Assembly: GCF_025290915.1 (NCBI RefSeq)
Contig: NZ_JAOCQE010000009.1
Location: forward strand, 1-64,000
Length of the DNA: 64,000 bases
Source of the DNA: Streptomyces sp. 15-116A
GTDB lineage: Bacteria; Actinomycetota; Actinomycetes; Streptomycetales; Streptomycetaceae
Direction of reading: 5' to 3'
Both the position numbers and the translations under genes were made by a program. Positions 26,077 through 34,228 of the stretch are shown here, piece after piece; the stretch's first letter is position 1; every line of letters begins with the position of its first letter. The notes under the pieces were generated by a model. That model was not told where the DNA came from. It was given only the letters and a program-made list of their open reading frames with translations, and ran no database searches.

Positions 26077-27693
26077 ATGACGCCGAGGGACGACAAGAGG
26101 ACGGGTACCGGGGCCGGTACCGGTACGGGATTGCTGCGCCGCCGCGTGCGGACACCGGAGATCACCACACCCCCCGCGGGCACGGTCCTGCCCCCGCACG
26201 CCCGCACGGGCGCCCCGGACATCCCGGTCACGACGGCGACGCCTGCGTTGCCGCCGGGGTGGGAGCCGGTGGGGGCTGAGCGGAAGGAAACCGCCCACGG
26301 ACGGCTGGCCGCCGATGGCGAGCAAGCCCCACAGGGGCCACCCGCACCTGACCACGAAACCCGCACGGGCGGTGCGGGTGGGAACGAAATCCCGGCCGAA
26401 GGCCGGGCGGCGAACCCCCCACAACCCGCACAGACAGCAGCCGCACCCGACGTAGCCATCCAGATCAACGCCCTCCAAGCCCTCTGCCGCCAGACCTTCG
26501 CCTTCCGCCTGGCCATGATCGCCCTGGCCGCCCCCGCCGCCCTCCTCAACGCCAACCCGGGCTGGGGCACCCACCTCGTGGCCATCGCGGTGATCCTCAC
26601 CTTCATGGCGTCCTACGTCCTCTTCCGGGACTGGGAACGCTTCGGCCCCCTCCTCCTGCGCCACCCCACCCTCCTCGCCGCGGACACCCTGTTCGGCGCG
26701 CTCCTCCTCATCTCCGCGGGCCCCGACACGACCCTCGCGTACGTCAGCGTCTGCACCCCCCTCCTCGCGGGCCTGGTCTACGGATGGCGAGGCGCGGCCG
26801 TCTTCGCCTCCCTCCAGTCCCTGATCCTGCTCCTCGTCTACGCCACGGTGGAGGACCCGCACGCGGGCCCGGCGGAAACTCTCCTCCTCCCCGGCCTCTG
26901 CGTGGTCGCGGGCGCGGTCGGCTCCAGCCTCCGCAACCTGATGCTCCACTTCGGCGAAGCGACCCGCGCCCTCACCACGGTCCAGGCCCGCCTGGCGGTC
27001 ACGGAGGCGGTCAGCGCGGAACGCGCGCGCCTGGCCAGGGAGATGCACGACTCGGTGGCGAAAACCCTCCACGGCGTAGCGCTGGCGGCAGACGGCTTGG
27101 CGACCACGGCGAACTCGCCCCGGATGGACCCGACCGTGATCCGCCAACAGGCGGACCTCGTCGCCCGCTCGGCCCGCCGCGCCGCCGCGGAATCCCGCGA
27201 ACTCCTGGCAGACCTGCGCCGAGAGTCGGACCCGGCCCAGGGCACGGACGTACTCGTGGAACTGGCCGCCCGCACCCGCGACTTCGCCACCCGCACGAGC
27301 CTCCCGATCACCTACCACCCCACGGGCCACCACACCGTCCCCCCGGTCCCGCCCGCCGTGGCCCGCCAGCTCCTCACCATCGCCTCGGAAGCCATGGAGA
27401 ACGCCCACCGCCACGCCGCACCGACCAAGGTCGAGGTCCGCGCCGGCGTCCACGGCGACCTGCTCCGCATCAGCGTCTACGACAACGGCCGCGGCCTCCC
27501 GCCCGGCACCAACCTCGAACAACTCCGCCGGGCAGGCCACTTCGGCCTCCTCGGCATGGTCGAACGGGCCGCCTCGGTAGGCGCCCGCATCCGCATCGGC
27601 CGCGGCTCGCACCCCAGCGGCACGGAGGTCCGCCTGGACCTCCCCTTGGCAGCGCTGTCACCTCAGCAGCCGCCCCCGGGACGCACCCAATGA
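26077..27693 (+). CDS. NarL-type sensor histidine kinase
   Basis: 538 residues. A long Pro/Ala-rich cytoplasmic N-terminus (about 1-125) precedes several membrane helices (TFAFRLAMIALAAPAALL to LLLPGLCVVAGAVGSSL), then a HisKA_3 dimer domain with phospho-His in LAREMHDSVAKTL and a HATPase_c domain with N box ENAHRHAAPTKVEV and DNGRGLPPG. It starts 16 nt after tadC and overlaps the response regulator region by ATGA, so it is part of the tad transcript and probably senses the state controlling the pilus. Confidence 0.92.
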   Translation: MTPRDDKRTGTGAGTGTGLLRRRVRTPEITTPPAGTVLPPHARTGAPDIPVTTATPALPPGWEPVGAERKETAHGRLAADGEQAPQGPPAPDHETRTGGAGGNEIPAEGRAANPPQPAQTAAAPDVAIQINALQALCRQTFAFRLAMIALAAPAALLNANPGWGTHLVAIAVILTFMASYVLFRDWERFGPLLLRHPTLLAADTLFGALLLISAGPDTTLAYVSVCTPLLAGLVYGWRGAAVFASLQSLILLLVYATVEDPHAGPAETLLLPGLCVVAGAVGSSLRNLMLHFGEATRALTTVQARLAVTEAVSAERARLAREMHDSVAKTLHGVALAADGLATTANSPRMDPTVIRQQADLVARSARRAAAESRELLADLRRESDPAQGTDVLVELAARTRDFATRTSLPITYHPTGHHTVPPVPPAVARQLLTIASEAMENAHRHAAPTKVEVRAGVHGDLLRISVYDNGRGLPPGTNLEQLRRAGHFGLLGMVERAASVGARIRIGRGSHPSGTEVRLDLPLAALSPQQPPPGRTQ

Positions 27694-27767
27694 ACCACCC
27701 AACGAACCACCTCATGAACCCGACGCAGACGACGACGTCCCCCACGCCCGGAGAGGAGGCCGCTCCC

Positions 27768-28634
27768 ATGCAGCCACCGCCGAACCCGTTCGAGAACGTC
27801 CCGCCCCCCGCCCCTCTCCGCGTCGTCGTGGCCGACGACAACCCGGTCGTCCGCGCGGGCCTGACCGCCCTGCTCTCCGGCCGCGAGGACATCACGGTCG
27901 TAGCGGAGGCAGCGGACGGCCGCCAGGCCTACGAGGCGGCCCACGCACACCACCCCGACGTCGTCCTCCTGGACGTCCGCATGCCGGGCGTGGACGGTCT
28001 CTCCGCCCTCCCGTACCTGGTGGACATAGCCCCGGTGATGATGCTGACGTACAGCAGGGAGTCGGAGATCGTCCAGGAGGCCCTGCGCAGGGGAGCGGGC
28101 GGCTACTTGGTCCACGGAGAGTTCACGGCGGACCAGTTGGTCTCGGCAGTAAGGGACATCAAGGCGGGCAGACCCCACTTCACCCCCACAGCGGCTGGAG
28201 CATTGCTGGCGCAACTCCGCGAGGGCCCACAGTCCGCGGCGCCCCTTCCGGAAGACCTAGGCGCCACACCGCATACGCCGTACGCCACTTCACCCCCCAC
28301 CCCTCTACCCCACATCCCCCCACCACCCATTTCTTCAGAAAACCTTTCGCAACTGCAACCGGATATGGCACAGTCGACGTCTGGGTGGACAGGCGGCCGC
28401 CCGGCCGCTCCCGACAGGTCGAGGTTCCAACTGAGCAGCAGGGAGGCGGAGATCATGGACCTCATCGCATCCGGCATGAACAACCAGCAGATCGCCGCCA
28501 CCTGCTTCATCAGCGAGAAGACGGTCAAGAACCACATCAACCGCATCTTCGCCAAGCTCCACAGCACCAGCCGCGCGCAAGCGGCGGCGAAGTGGCTGGG
28601 CACGGCGCCGGGTTCGGGCCGAGGGGTGGGCTGA
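27768..28634 (+). CDS. NarL/LuxR-type response regulator with atypical receiver
   Basis: 288 residues from ATG 27768, which has a GAGAGGAGG ribosome site; ATG 27690, overlapping the kinase stop (ATGA), is a possible longer start adding 26 residues. The receiver has VVVADDNPVVRAGL and the phospho-Asp in VVLLDVRMPG, but the usual Lys of GYLLK is His (GGYLVHGEF). A Pro/Ser-rich linker of about 75 residues leads to a LuxR DNA-binding domain (LSSREAEIMDLIASGMNNQQ). It likely controls flp and the tad genes. Confidence 0.9.
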   Translation: MQPPPNPFENVPPPAPLRVVVADDNPVVRAGLTALLSGREDITVVAEAADGRQAYEAAHAHHPDVVLLDVRMPGVDGLSALPYLVDIAPVMMLTYSRESEIVQEALRRGAGGYLVHGEFTADQLVSAVRDIKAGRPHFTPTAAGALLAQLREGPQSAAPLPEDLGATPHTPYATSPPTPLPHIPPPPISSENLSQLQPDMAQSTSGWTGGRPAAPDRSRFQLSSREAEIMDLIASGMNNQQIAATCFISEKTVKNHINRIFAKLHSTSRAQAAAKWLGTAPGSGRGVG

Positions 28635-28792
28635 CGTCATGCGGAAGAAGACCTGGGTCTCGGATTGGGCCCGCGATTGGGCCCAGGGACCCTCTGGCGG
28701 GCAGGGTGTACGGCCCTACGTTGCTCGTGTCGAAAGCGGCACCGCGAAGAAGACGACGGCAGCCGCAACCGCGTCAGCCGGAGGGGAACACC

Positions 28793-28990
28793 ATGAGCAA
28801 CTGGATCAACACGACGGTCGCGTACCTCCAGTCCCGCGCCGCCCGCAACGACAAGGGCCAGACCGCGGTGGAGTACCTGGGCATCATCGCGGTGGTCGTG
28901 GCGATCGTGCTGGCGATCACGGGGACGGACATCGGTCAGACGATCTTCGATGCGATTACGGCCAAGGTCGGCGAAGTCACCGGAGGCTGA
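28793..28990 (+). CDS. flp: Flp-type major pilin
   Basis: 65 residues: basic leader ending NDKG, then QTAVEYLGIIAVVVAIVLAI, the class III prepilin signal and hydrophobic N-helix, and a short tail GQTIFDAITAKVGEV. Size and pattern are those of Flp major pilins, cleaved after Gly by a prepilin peptidase and polymerised by the Tad machine. A GGAGGGG-rich site precedes ATG 28793. The TadG-like gene follows with overlap. Confidence 0.92.
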   Translation: MSNWINTTVAYLQSRAARNDKGQTAVEYLGIIAVVVAIVLAITGTDIGQTIFDAITAKVGEVTGG

Positions 28991-29589
28991 CAGCGTTCCG
29001 TAGGTACGGCGACGCAGGGCAGGCTTTCCCCATCTACATCACGGTGGTGGGGGGCCTGCTCTTTCTCGCGTTCGCCTACTTCGCGGTCGGCCAGGCAGCG
29101 GCGAATCGGAGCGACGCGCAAACCGCCGCAGACGCGGCTGCCCTGGCAGCTGCCCAGGACAGGCGTGACCAGCTCGCTGATGCGTGGGGGCAGGCGCTCC
29201 TCGATCCCACTGAGTGGCAGGACATATTCGAGGGCAGAGCGCAAGGGCTTGGCCAGTCGTGCTGGCGAGCGGAGCAGCTCGCAGCGCAGAACGACGCGAC
29301 CGTGCTGACCTGTGCGCCGGAAGGACTTTTGGGCTACACGGTCGAGGTCGAGACGAACGACACCGTCGGAGACTCCATTGTGCCCGGCACTGAAGACGAG
29401 CGGTCCCAAGAAGCTGCCACAGCGGTGATCGAGCCGCGCTGCACGTTCAGTCTCCTGGGGTGGGAAGCAGGGGGCGACACACTCCCTCTGCTCAACTGCG
29501 AGGGCGATGAGTGGGAGCTGGACCCGAAGGGTCCCAAGGACCTCCTGCCCAAACCCCAGGATCTCTTCGATGTCCACCTGGCCGATTGA
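28987..29589 (+). CDS. TadG-like pilus-associated protein, no standard start codon
   Basis: About 200 residues. The N-terminus GDAGQAFPIYITVVGGLLFL and AYFAVGQAAANRSDAQTAAD is the streptomycete TadG/Flp-associated pattern, so coding must begin before Gly-Asp. No in-frame ATG, GTG or TTG exists in the region just upstream; the only candidate is CTG 28987, overlapping the flp stop (CTGA) and directly behind CGGAGG. Further in-frame starts lie upstream of and within the flp gene, which is unlikely. The rest has Cys pairs (CWRAEQ, LTCAPEG) and is probably external. Start uncertain; frame well supported. Confidence 0.7.
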   Translation: MTAFRRYGDAGQAFPIYITVVGGLLFLAFAYFAVGQAAANRSDAQTAADAAALAAAQDRRDQLADAWGQALLDPTEWQDIFEGRAQGLGQSCWRAEQLAAQNDATVLTCAPEGLLGYTVEVETNDTVGDSIVPGTEDERSQEAATAVIEPRCTFSLLGWEAGGDTLPLLNCEGDEWELDPKGPKDLLPKPQDLFDVHLAD

Positions 29590-29623
29590 GAAGCGAACGA
29601 CGAGTGAAGAAGGAAACAGAGGC

Positions 29624-30202
29624 ATGAGCATGCGGTTCACTTCGAAGGCCCGCAGGGGGATGGTCGTGCTGACCGCTGCGGCCGCGCTCACCATCGGTGT
29701 GGCTGGCTGTGGCGGGGGTGAAGACGAAGACAAGAAGCCCGAGTCATCGTCGGCATCCAAGGACAGCGGATCCAATCCGAGCACTCAGGAGGGCCAGGCA
29801 GATGAGCCTCTGGCCGAACTGAAAGGCTCCAATGGGTTGATCCTTCAGGTCACTTCCGCTCAGCGGGACGCTGGGGGATTCGTCACTGTGAACGGCAGCC
29901 TTAAGAATGATGGTGCCAAGAGCCTGCCGATCCCATCCGCACTGAGCGGAAACGAGACCGAGATCATCAAGAACGGTAGGTCACTCGGGGGTGCCACGCT
30001 GGTCGACTCGAAGGGCAAGAAGCGGTACTACGTGTTGCGGGATACCGACGGTCGCCCGTTGACGACTACCGGCTTCTCGACCCTCAAGGCCGGCGAAAGT
30101 CTCGCTGTGTTCATGCAGTTTCCATCCCCGCCGTCGGATACCTCAGAAGTAAGCCTTCAGTTGCCGACGTTCGCCAGCGCCACCATCCAGATCTCTGGGT
30201 GA
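29624..30202 (+). CDS. Lipoprotein of the tad cluster
   Basis: 192 residues with signal MSMRFTSKARRG, hydrophobic stretch and lipobox IGVAGC, a charged Ser-rich linker, then a beta-sandwich-like domain (GLILQVTSAQRDAGGFVTVN, GSLKNDGAKSLPIPSAL) resembling DUF4352-type extracellular domains. It is exported and anchored to the membrane. Same transcript as the OmpA-domain gene, with a GTGA overlap if the upstream GTG is used. Confidence 0.82.
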   Translation: MSMRFTSKARRGMVVLTAAAALTIGVAGCGGGEDEDKKPESSSASKDSGSNPSTQEGQADEPLAELKGSNGLILQVTSAQRDAGGFVTVNGSLKNDGAKSLPIPSALSGNETEIIKNGRSLGGATLVDSKGKKRYYVLRDTDGRPLTTTGFSTLKAGESLAVFMQFPSPPSDTSEVSLQLPTFASATIQISG

Positions 30203-30210
30203 GGCCGGCC

Positions 30211-30858
30211 ATGACACGCACCCACGCGCACCCCACGTCGCTACGCCTCACCGTGGCCCTGACGGCAGCCACCTTCCTGGTTGCCACGACCGTGTACGGC
30301 GCCACGTCCGCCTCCGCCGCCGACAGCCCCAGCGTCCCCCCAGGCACCGAAGCCACCGCTTCCGCCCCCGTAGAACTGGACGCCAACGACCCGGACCTCA
30401 AGCTCCCCGACGGCGCCACTCTCGCGGAACCGAAAGTCCTCGACATCAAGCAGGTCGTAGAGGACCAGAGCGGAGACGAACGCCGGGAGGACACCAACTC
30501 GGACGTGAAGTTCGCCCTCCAGGCAGAGGTGCTGTTCCCGAAGGACAGCGCGAAGCTCAGCGCGCAAGCGAAGTCCCGTATCGCATCGATCGCGGAGGAG
30601 ATCAAAACCCAGAACGCGACGAAGATCCGAGTCTTCGGCTTCACGGACAACTTGGGCTCCTCGGCCCACGGAGACGTCCTGTCCCGAAAGCGAGCGAACG
30701 CGGTGCAGAGCGTCCTGGACCAGGAACTGAACGACTCCAACATCACGTACGAGGTACGTGGCTACGGCGAGCAATACCCGATCGCCGACAACTCGACAGA
30801 GGCGGGCCGGAAGAAGAACCGCCGGGTGGAGGTCTCCTTCCCGCGCACAGAGAACTGA
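30211..30858 (+). CDS. Secreted OmpA-domain protein
   Basis: 215 residues from ATG 30211 (GAGG site); GTG 30199 overlapping the lipoprotein stop is possible. A signal peptide (LTVALTAATFLVATTVYGAT, then SASAAD) precedes an OmpA-like domain (VLFPKDSAKLSAQAKSRIAS, RVFGFTDNLGSSAHGDVLS, RRVEVSFPR). These domains bind peptidoglycan non-covalently, so it may anchor the Flp apparatus to the wall in this Gram-positive. Last gene of the tad cluster. Confidence 0.88.
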   Translation: MTRTHAHPTSLRLTVALTAATFLVATTVYGATSASAADSPSVPPGTEATASAPVELDANDPDLKLPDGATLAEPKVLDIKQVVEDQSGDERREDTNSDVKFALQAEVLFPKDSAKLSAQAKSRIASIAEEIKTQNATKIRVFGFTDNLGSSAHGDVLSRKRANAVQSVLDQELNDSNITYEVRGYGEQYPIADNSTEAGRKKNRRVEVSFPRTEN

Positions 30859-31036
30859 CCGTTGGGTCACGTGCTTCTGCGAAACTCCGCTACGCTCCGC
30901 GTCGTCCACGGCTTCGGCCTCCGGACCAGCCTGGAGGCCGTCGCCGCACGGCTGTGAGGTGACGGAGAGCACGGGAGGGCCGGGGAGCCGTGCGCCCACC
31001 GCGTGATCGTCGCCGCGCCGGGAGTGCGGCGCCGGC

Positions 31037-31210
31037 AGGCTCGCGCTCCTGCTCGGCCGTGAACCGCCGCGCCCTCCGATACGCGCCTTGCTTGGAAGTC
31101 GGGCCCAGCTTCTGAGCCACCACTTTCATCGCCGCACACTCGACGCCGAACTCTGGCCGCACTTCGGCGACCATCCGCACCGCTCGATCGCCCTCGGCGC
31201 AACCATTCAT
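31037..31210 (-). pseudogene. IS3-family OrfA fragment
   Basis: DRAVRMVAEVRPEFGVECAA and MKVVAQKLG match the start of IS3-type OrfA transposases, but the reading then degenerates and no OrfB is near. The 30859-31370 gap holds otherwise only this relic and an AT-rich stretch (31220-31370) that probably carries the promoter of the next gene. Confidence 0.55.
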
Positions 31211-31370
31211 GAACCACGCCGTGTTTGTAGGCAGGGCAAGTTATTTGTGTTTTGAACCAAATATCCCGCAACCTCAATTTTTCCTCAGTAGATCAACTTA
31301 GGGCAGACGCGGTCAGAAGTAGCGCTGTATATTTCACTCGACCCCGCCGATCTCGGCGGAAAAGAGGGGA

Positions 31371-32072
31371 ATGCAATTGCGTATCGCACCAATGCGACGC
31401 TTCATCATTCCAGCCGCAATCCTGACTCTCGCAGCGACCATGACCGCTACGTCCCATGCTGTTGAAGAACCGGCTGGCGCAGCTCCTGAGGCAGTTTCAC
31501 CGGACCAGGTGGGTACCCAGGAGACAAGTAGCAGTGCGGTCGATGGCCCTGTCCTGTCGGAACAGGAGATGGTTGCTGAGGAGAAGCTCACCGCTCTGCC
31601 GGAAGTGACTGGCGATGGTGATATCGGAGTAAAGCGCTGCGACAATCCGTATAAGAAGTGGTATACGGTTTCGGCCAAGAAGAGCTATCACATCCCGTCC
31701 TGGTGGAACGGCACGTCATACAAGGACGGACCGGGTGGGACAATGACCGTCGAAGTCCTCAAAGCGGGTAAGATCGCGGTTGAATTGAGCGGGAATGTCT
31801 CGGCCGAGGCCGGCGTCATCCTCTCGAAGGCCAAGGTGGAGTTCGGCATCAAGGTGGTTTCTGAGGTCGGCATCACAGTCGGGCACAGATACTCTCAAGA
31901 GATCAAGAGCGGGCGCTACGGGCACATGCAGTACGGTTCGTGGGGCTACAAGACCAACTGGACCAAGTGGGAGACGAGTGCCGACCGCTGCGGCAAGAAG
32001 AAGCTTGGGTCCGGTACCGCGAAGATGCCCACGAAAGAGGTCGGATGGCGCTACTGGGAAACTCGGTCGTGA
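31371..32072 (+). CDS. Secreted hypothetical protein
   Basis: 233 residues from ATG 31371 (GAGGGG close by; ATG 31392 also possible). A signal peptide (RRFIIPAAILTLAATMTATS, HA cut) is followed by an acidic linker and a Lys/Tyr/Gly-rich beta-like domain with two cysteines (KRCDNPY, ADRCGKK) and alternating polar/apolar strands (GTMTVEVLKAGKIAVELSGN, VSEVGITVGHRYSQEI). GC is lower than the neighbours and the gene follows an IS relic, so transfer is likely. Family not recognised; membrane insertion by the amphipathic strands is only a thought. Confidence 0.75.
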   Translation: MQLRIAPMRRFIIPAAILTLAATMTATSHAVEEPAGAAPEAVSPDQVGTQETSSSAVDGPVLSEQEMVAEEKLTALPEVTGDGDIGVKRCDNPYKKWYTVSAKKSYHIPSWWNGTSYKDGPGGTMTVEVLKAGKIAVELSGNVSAEAGVILSKAKVEFGIKVVSEVGITVGHRYSQEIKSGRYGHMQYGSWGYKTNWTKWETSADRCGKKKLGSGTAKMPTKEVGWRYWETRS

Positions 32073-32575
32073 TCCACTTCTCACGGCTCACACGCCGTGG
32101 TGCCGCCTTGGTCGTCTCGATTCTGTCCACTGTCCTCATCGTTGGATGCAGTAGCGACTCCGAGAACATGAGAAGTCCGTCGAAGGACCCCAAGCCGAGC
32201 CCTTCATCCTCTGCTACGACTGACCAGGAGAAGGTTCTGGAGCAGCAGGTGGAGAAGGCGTTGGGGATCGGGGAGAAGGACGACACGGGTGACCTGTTCG
32301 TAGCGTCAGGACTAGAGCGAGTGAGCGATGGAATCCACAACAGCTCGGTTCTGTCGAAGGGCGGCTCCTACACGCTGTCAGTAGTCTGCTCGGGAGCAGG
32401 AGAGGTACGCCTCAAGGTGATGGGAAAGGGTCCCGTGCGTCGGACCGCTGAGTGTGACAGTGTCCCAGTCCGTCAACGCATTACAGATGCCCCGGCACAG
32501 CTCAGGATCGATGTCGACGGCCTGGCCGGATCATCCGGGATCGTTGGCTGGCGCCTCGATGAACTAGCCAAGTAG
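32069..32575 (+). CDS. Small lipoprotein
   Basis: 168 residues from GTG 32069, overlapping the previous stop (GTGA). Signal RLTRRGAALVVSILSTVLIV with lipobox IVGC, a Ser/Pro/Lys linker and a small domain with two cysteines (LSVVCSGAGEVRLKVMGKG, RTAECDSVPV). Coupling to the secreted protein suggests the two act together outside the cell, perhaps as effector and anchor or immunity. No family recognised. Confidence 0.75.
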   Translation: MIHFSRLTRRGAALVVSILSTVLIVGCSSDSENMRSPSKDPKPSPSSSATTDQEKVLEQQVEKALGIGEKDDTGDLFVASGLERVSDGIHNSSVLSKGGSYTLSVVCSGAGEVRLKVMGKGPVRRTAECDSVPVRQRITDAPAQLRIDVDGLAGSSGIVGWRLDELAK

Positions 32576-32590
32576 GCGTCCGGAACGACT

Positions 32591-32623
32591 GCGCTCCGCA
32601 TCAGCTTCATCAGTGCGGAGCGC
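32591..32623 (+). terminator. Hairpin terminator
   Basis: GCGCTCCGCA / TGCGGAGCGC, a perfect 10-bp stem with a 13-nt loop, ends the secreted protein/lipoprotein pair. The rest of the gap to 32911 shows no gene I can support. Confidence 0.65.
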
Positions 32624-32911
32624 GGTTGCGTTGCGTGCCCGCAGAGGCATCCGGGCAAGTGTGACGGTCATCCAGGATGCCCGCCGGAGAGGCGGGAGGG
32701 TGAGTGAGCGTATTGGTATGGGAATGGGCTGAGAATGCAAATGGCAGTAGTGTTCCACACGCATGCTAAGACGTTGTCTCACGTGGCAAATTCCTCGGCT
32801 TCTTGTGGCAGCTCAGGGCACTGGCCATGGCCAGTCTTCGGCTCTTCCGGTTGTTGCAGTCCACGCACGGGATCTTGAGGCCGCGAGTAGCCCATGGCAG
32901 GCTCATGCCGC

Positions 32912-33496
32912 ATGATCGATGAATTCGCGAAGGACAACCTGCACGGGAGACTGCGGCGGGACCGCGAGGCGCTGCTCTGGAAGCTCGACGGCTTGTCCGA
33001 ATACGATGCCCGCCGACCGTTGACAGTGACCGGGAGCAACCTTCTCGGCCTGGTCAAACACGTGGCCAGCGTCGAAGCCAGGTACTTTGGCGAGGTCTTC
33101 GACCGCCCTTTCCCGGAACCGCTGCCCCGGTGGCAGGACCACGACGGCAGCGATCTGTGGGTCACGGAGGGCGAGACCCGGGATCAGATCATCGAGTTCT
33201 ACCGGCACACTTGGGAACACTCGGACGCGACGATCAACGAGCTTCCCCTCGATGCCCCCGGCCACGTGCCCTGGTGGCCGGATCCCTATTCCGACACGAA
33301 CCTGTTCGCCGTCATGGTCCATGTCCTCGGCGAGACCAACCGGCATGCCGGGCACGCCGACATCCTGCGCGAAGGCGTCGACGGCCGAACCGGGATGCGC
33401 CCTGAACATGAGATGCAGATCGATGAGGAAGCCCGCGCCGCCTACTACGCGAAGATCGAGCGGGCCGCCAGATCGGCCGCATCGGCCGGAGCATAG
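32912..33496 (+). CDS. DinB-superfamily protein (DUF664-like)
   Basis: 194 residues from ATG 32912 (ATG 32894 possible). The four-helix DinB pattern is clear: DEFAKDNLHGRLRRDREALL, NLLGLVKHVASVEARYFGEV with one metal His, and the HVLGETNRHAGHADILREG segment carrying two more His. Members are metal-dependent, thiol-linked or detoxifying transferases; the exact reaction is unknown. Confidence 0.85.
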   Translation: MIDEFAKDNLHGRLRRDREALLWKLDGLSEYDARRPLTVTGSNLLGLVKHVASVEARYFGEVFDRPFPEPLPRWQDHDGSDLWVTEGETRDQIIEFYRHTWEHSDATINELPLDAPGHVPWWPDPYSDTNLFAVMVHVLGETNRHAGHADILREGVDGRTGMRPEHEMQIDEEARAAYYAKIERAARSAASAGA

Positions 33497-33543
33497 AGGT
33501 CTGTGCCACGTGACCTGAGGTTCGGGCGGCATGTTGACGGCTG

Positions 33544-33765
33544 TGAGGGCTGATCTGTCGAAGCGTCTGGTTAGTGATGAGCTCTGAGCTGGTCGCCCTG
33601 CTACTGCCGTCGTTCGCGGCTCGACCGCAAGGTGGCGGGACCGCTCGCCACGAGCGGGCGGTGTTCACAGCCGTGGCGTACACACTGACGAGTGGGTGTG
33701 CGTGGCGGTATCTGCCACAGTCGTTCGGTATATCGCCAGGGCCACAGGAGACTCGCCAACGTCAC
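33544..33765 (+). pseudogene. IS5-type transposase fragment, frameshifted
   Basis: ADLSKRLVSDEL in one frame and ELVALLLPSFAARPQGGGTA with FTAVAYTLTSGCAWRYLP in another reproduce the N-terminus of IS5-type transposases; the two parts are joined by a frameshift near 33585 and the match ends near 33765. The rest of 33766-34023 has no gene, but shares a 29-bp motif with 35941-35969. Confidence 0.7.
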
Positions 33766-34023
33766 CACGTGAGACATCCTCTAAAGCCCGGCTCAGCCGC
33801 CTCAAGGGCCGAAACGGACCTGCCCATAACGCCCGTCCCCCCACCGCTCGCCGCCAAACCGCCCCGGCGGGCCGGCGAGGCGCGACTGCGCACCCACACG
33901 CCGGGTGTCTTCACAAGGAACCCAAGGGCCGGCCGACCTGGGCCCCACGTTCTTCCGGGCCGCTCGCTCGCTTCTTCGCCGTGGAAGCACGACACTGGCC
34001 AAAGAAGCGAGTGGCCCCAACGC

Positions 34024-34215
34024 TCACAACAAGTGGTCGGCTTTCCCCGCCTTGATCTCGAGAATGAGGGCACGCAGAGCATCCCGGCTGTCCGTGAGGT
34101 GCACGTCCTCTTGCCCGGCGACGGCGATATAGGCGTTGCCTTCGGCGTCGGTCCCTATGCGGAAGCAGTTGTTGCCTTCGCCGCAGAACGGGGCTTCCCA
34201 GTCGATACCGGCCAT
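34024..34215 (-). CDS. DUF397 protein, copy 1
   Basis: 63 residues from ATG 34215 (GGGAG site). WEAPFCGEGNNCFRI and TDSRDALRALILEIKAG mark DUF397. In streptomycetes such small proteins are paired with WhiJ/AbaA-type XRE regulators and modulate them. It lies 13 nt after the XRE gene. A nearly identical copy is at 49840-50034. Confidence 0.88.
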   Translation of the reverse strand: MAGIDWEAPFCGEGNNCFRIGTDAEGNAYIAVAGQEDVHLTDSRDALRALILEIKAGKADHLL

Positions 34216-34228
34216 GGTGATGGCTCCC

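Noticed and set aside
32564..32782. 72-residue antisense ORF after the small lipoprotein
   Set aside because: No ribosome site, no recognisable pattern, and it overlaps the terminator hairpin.
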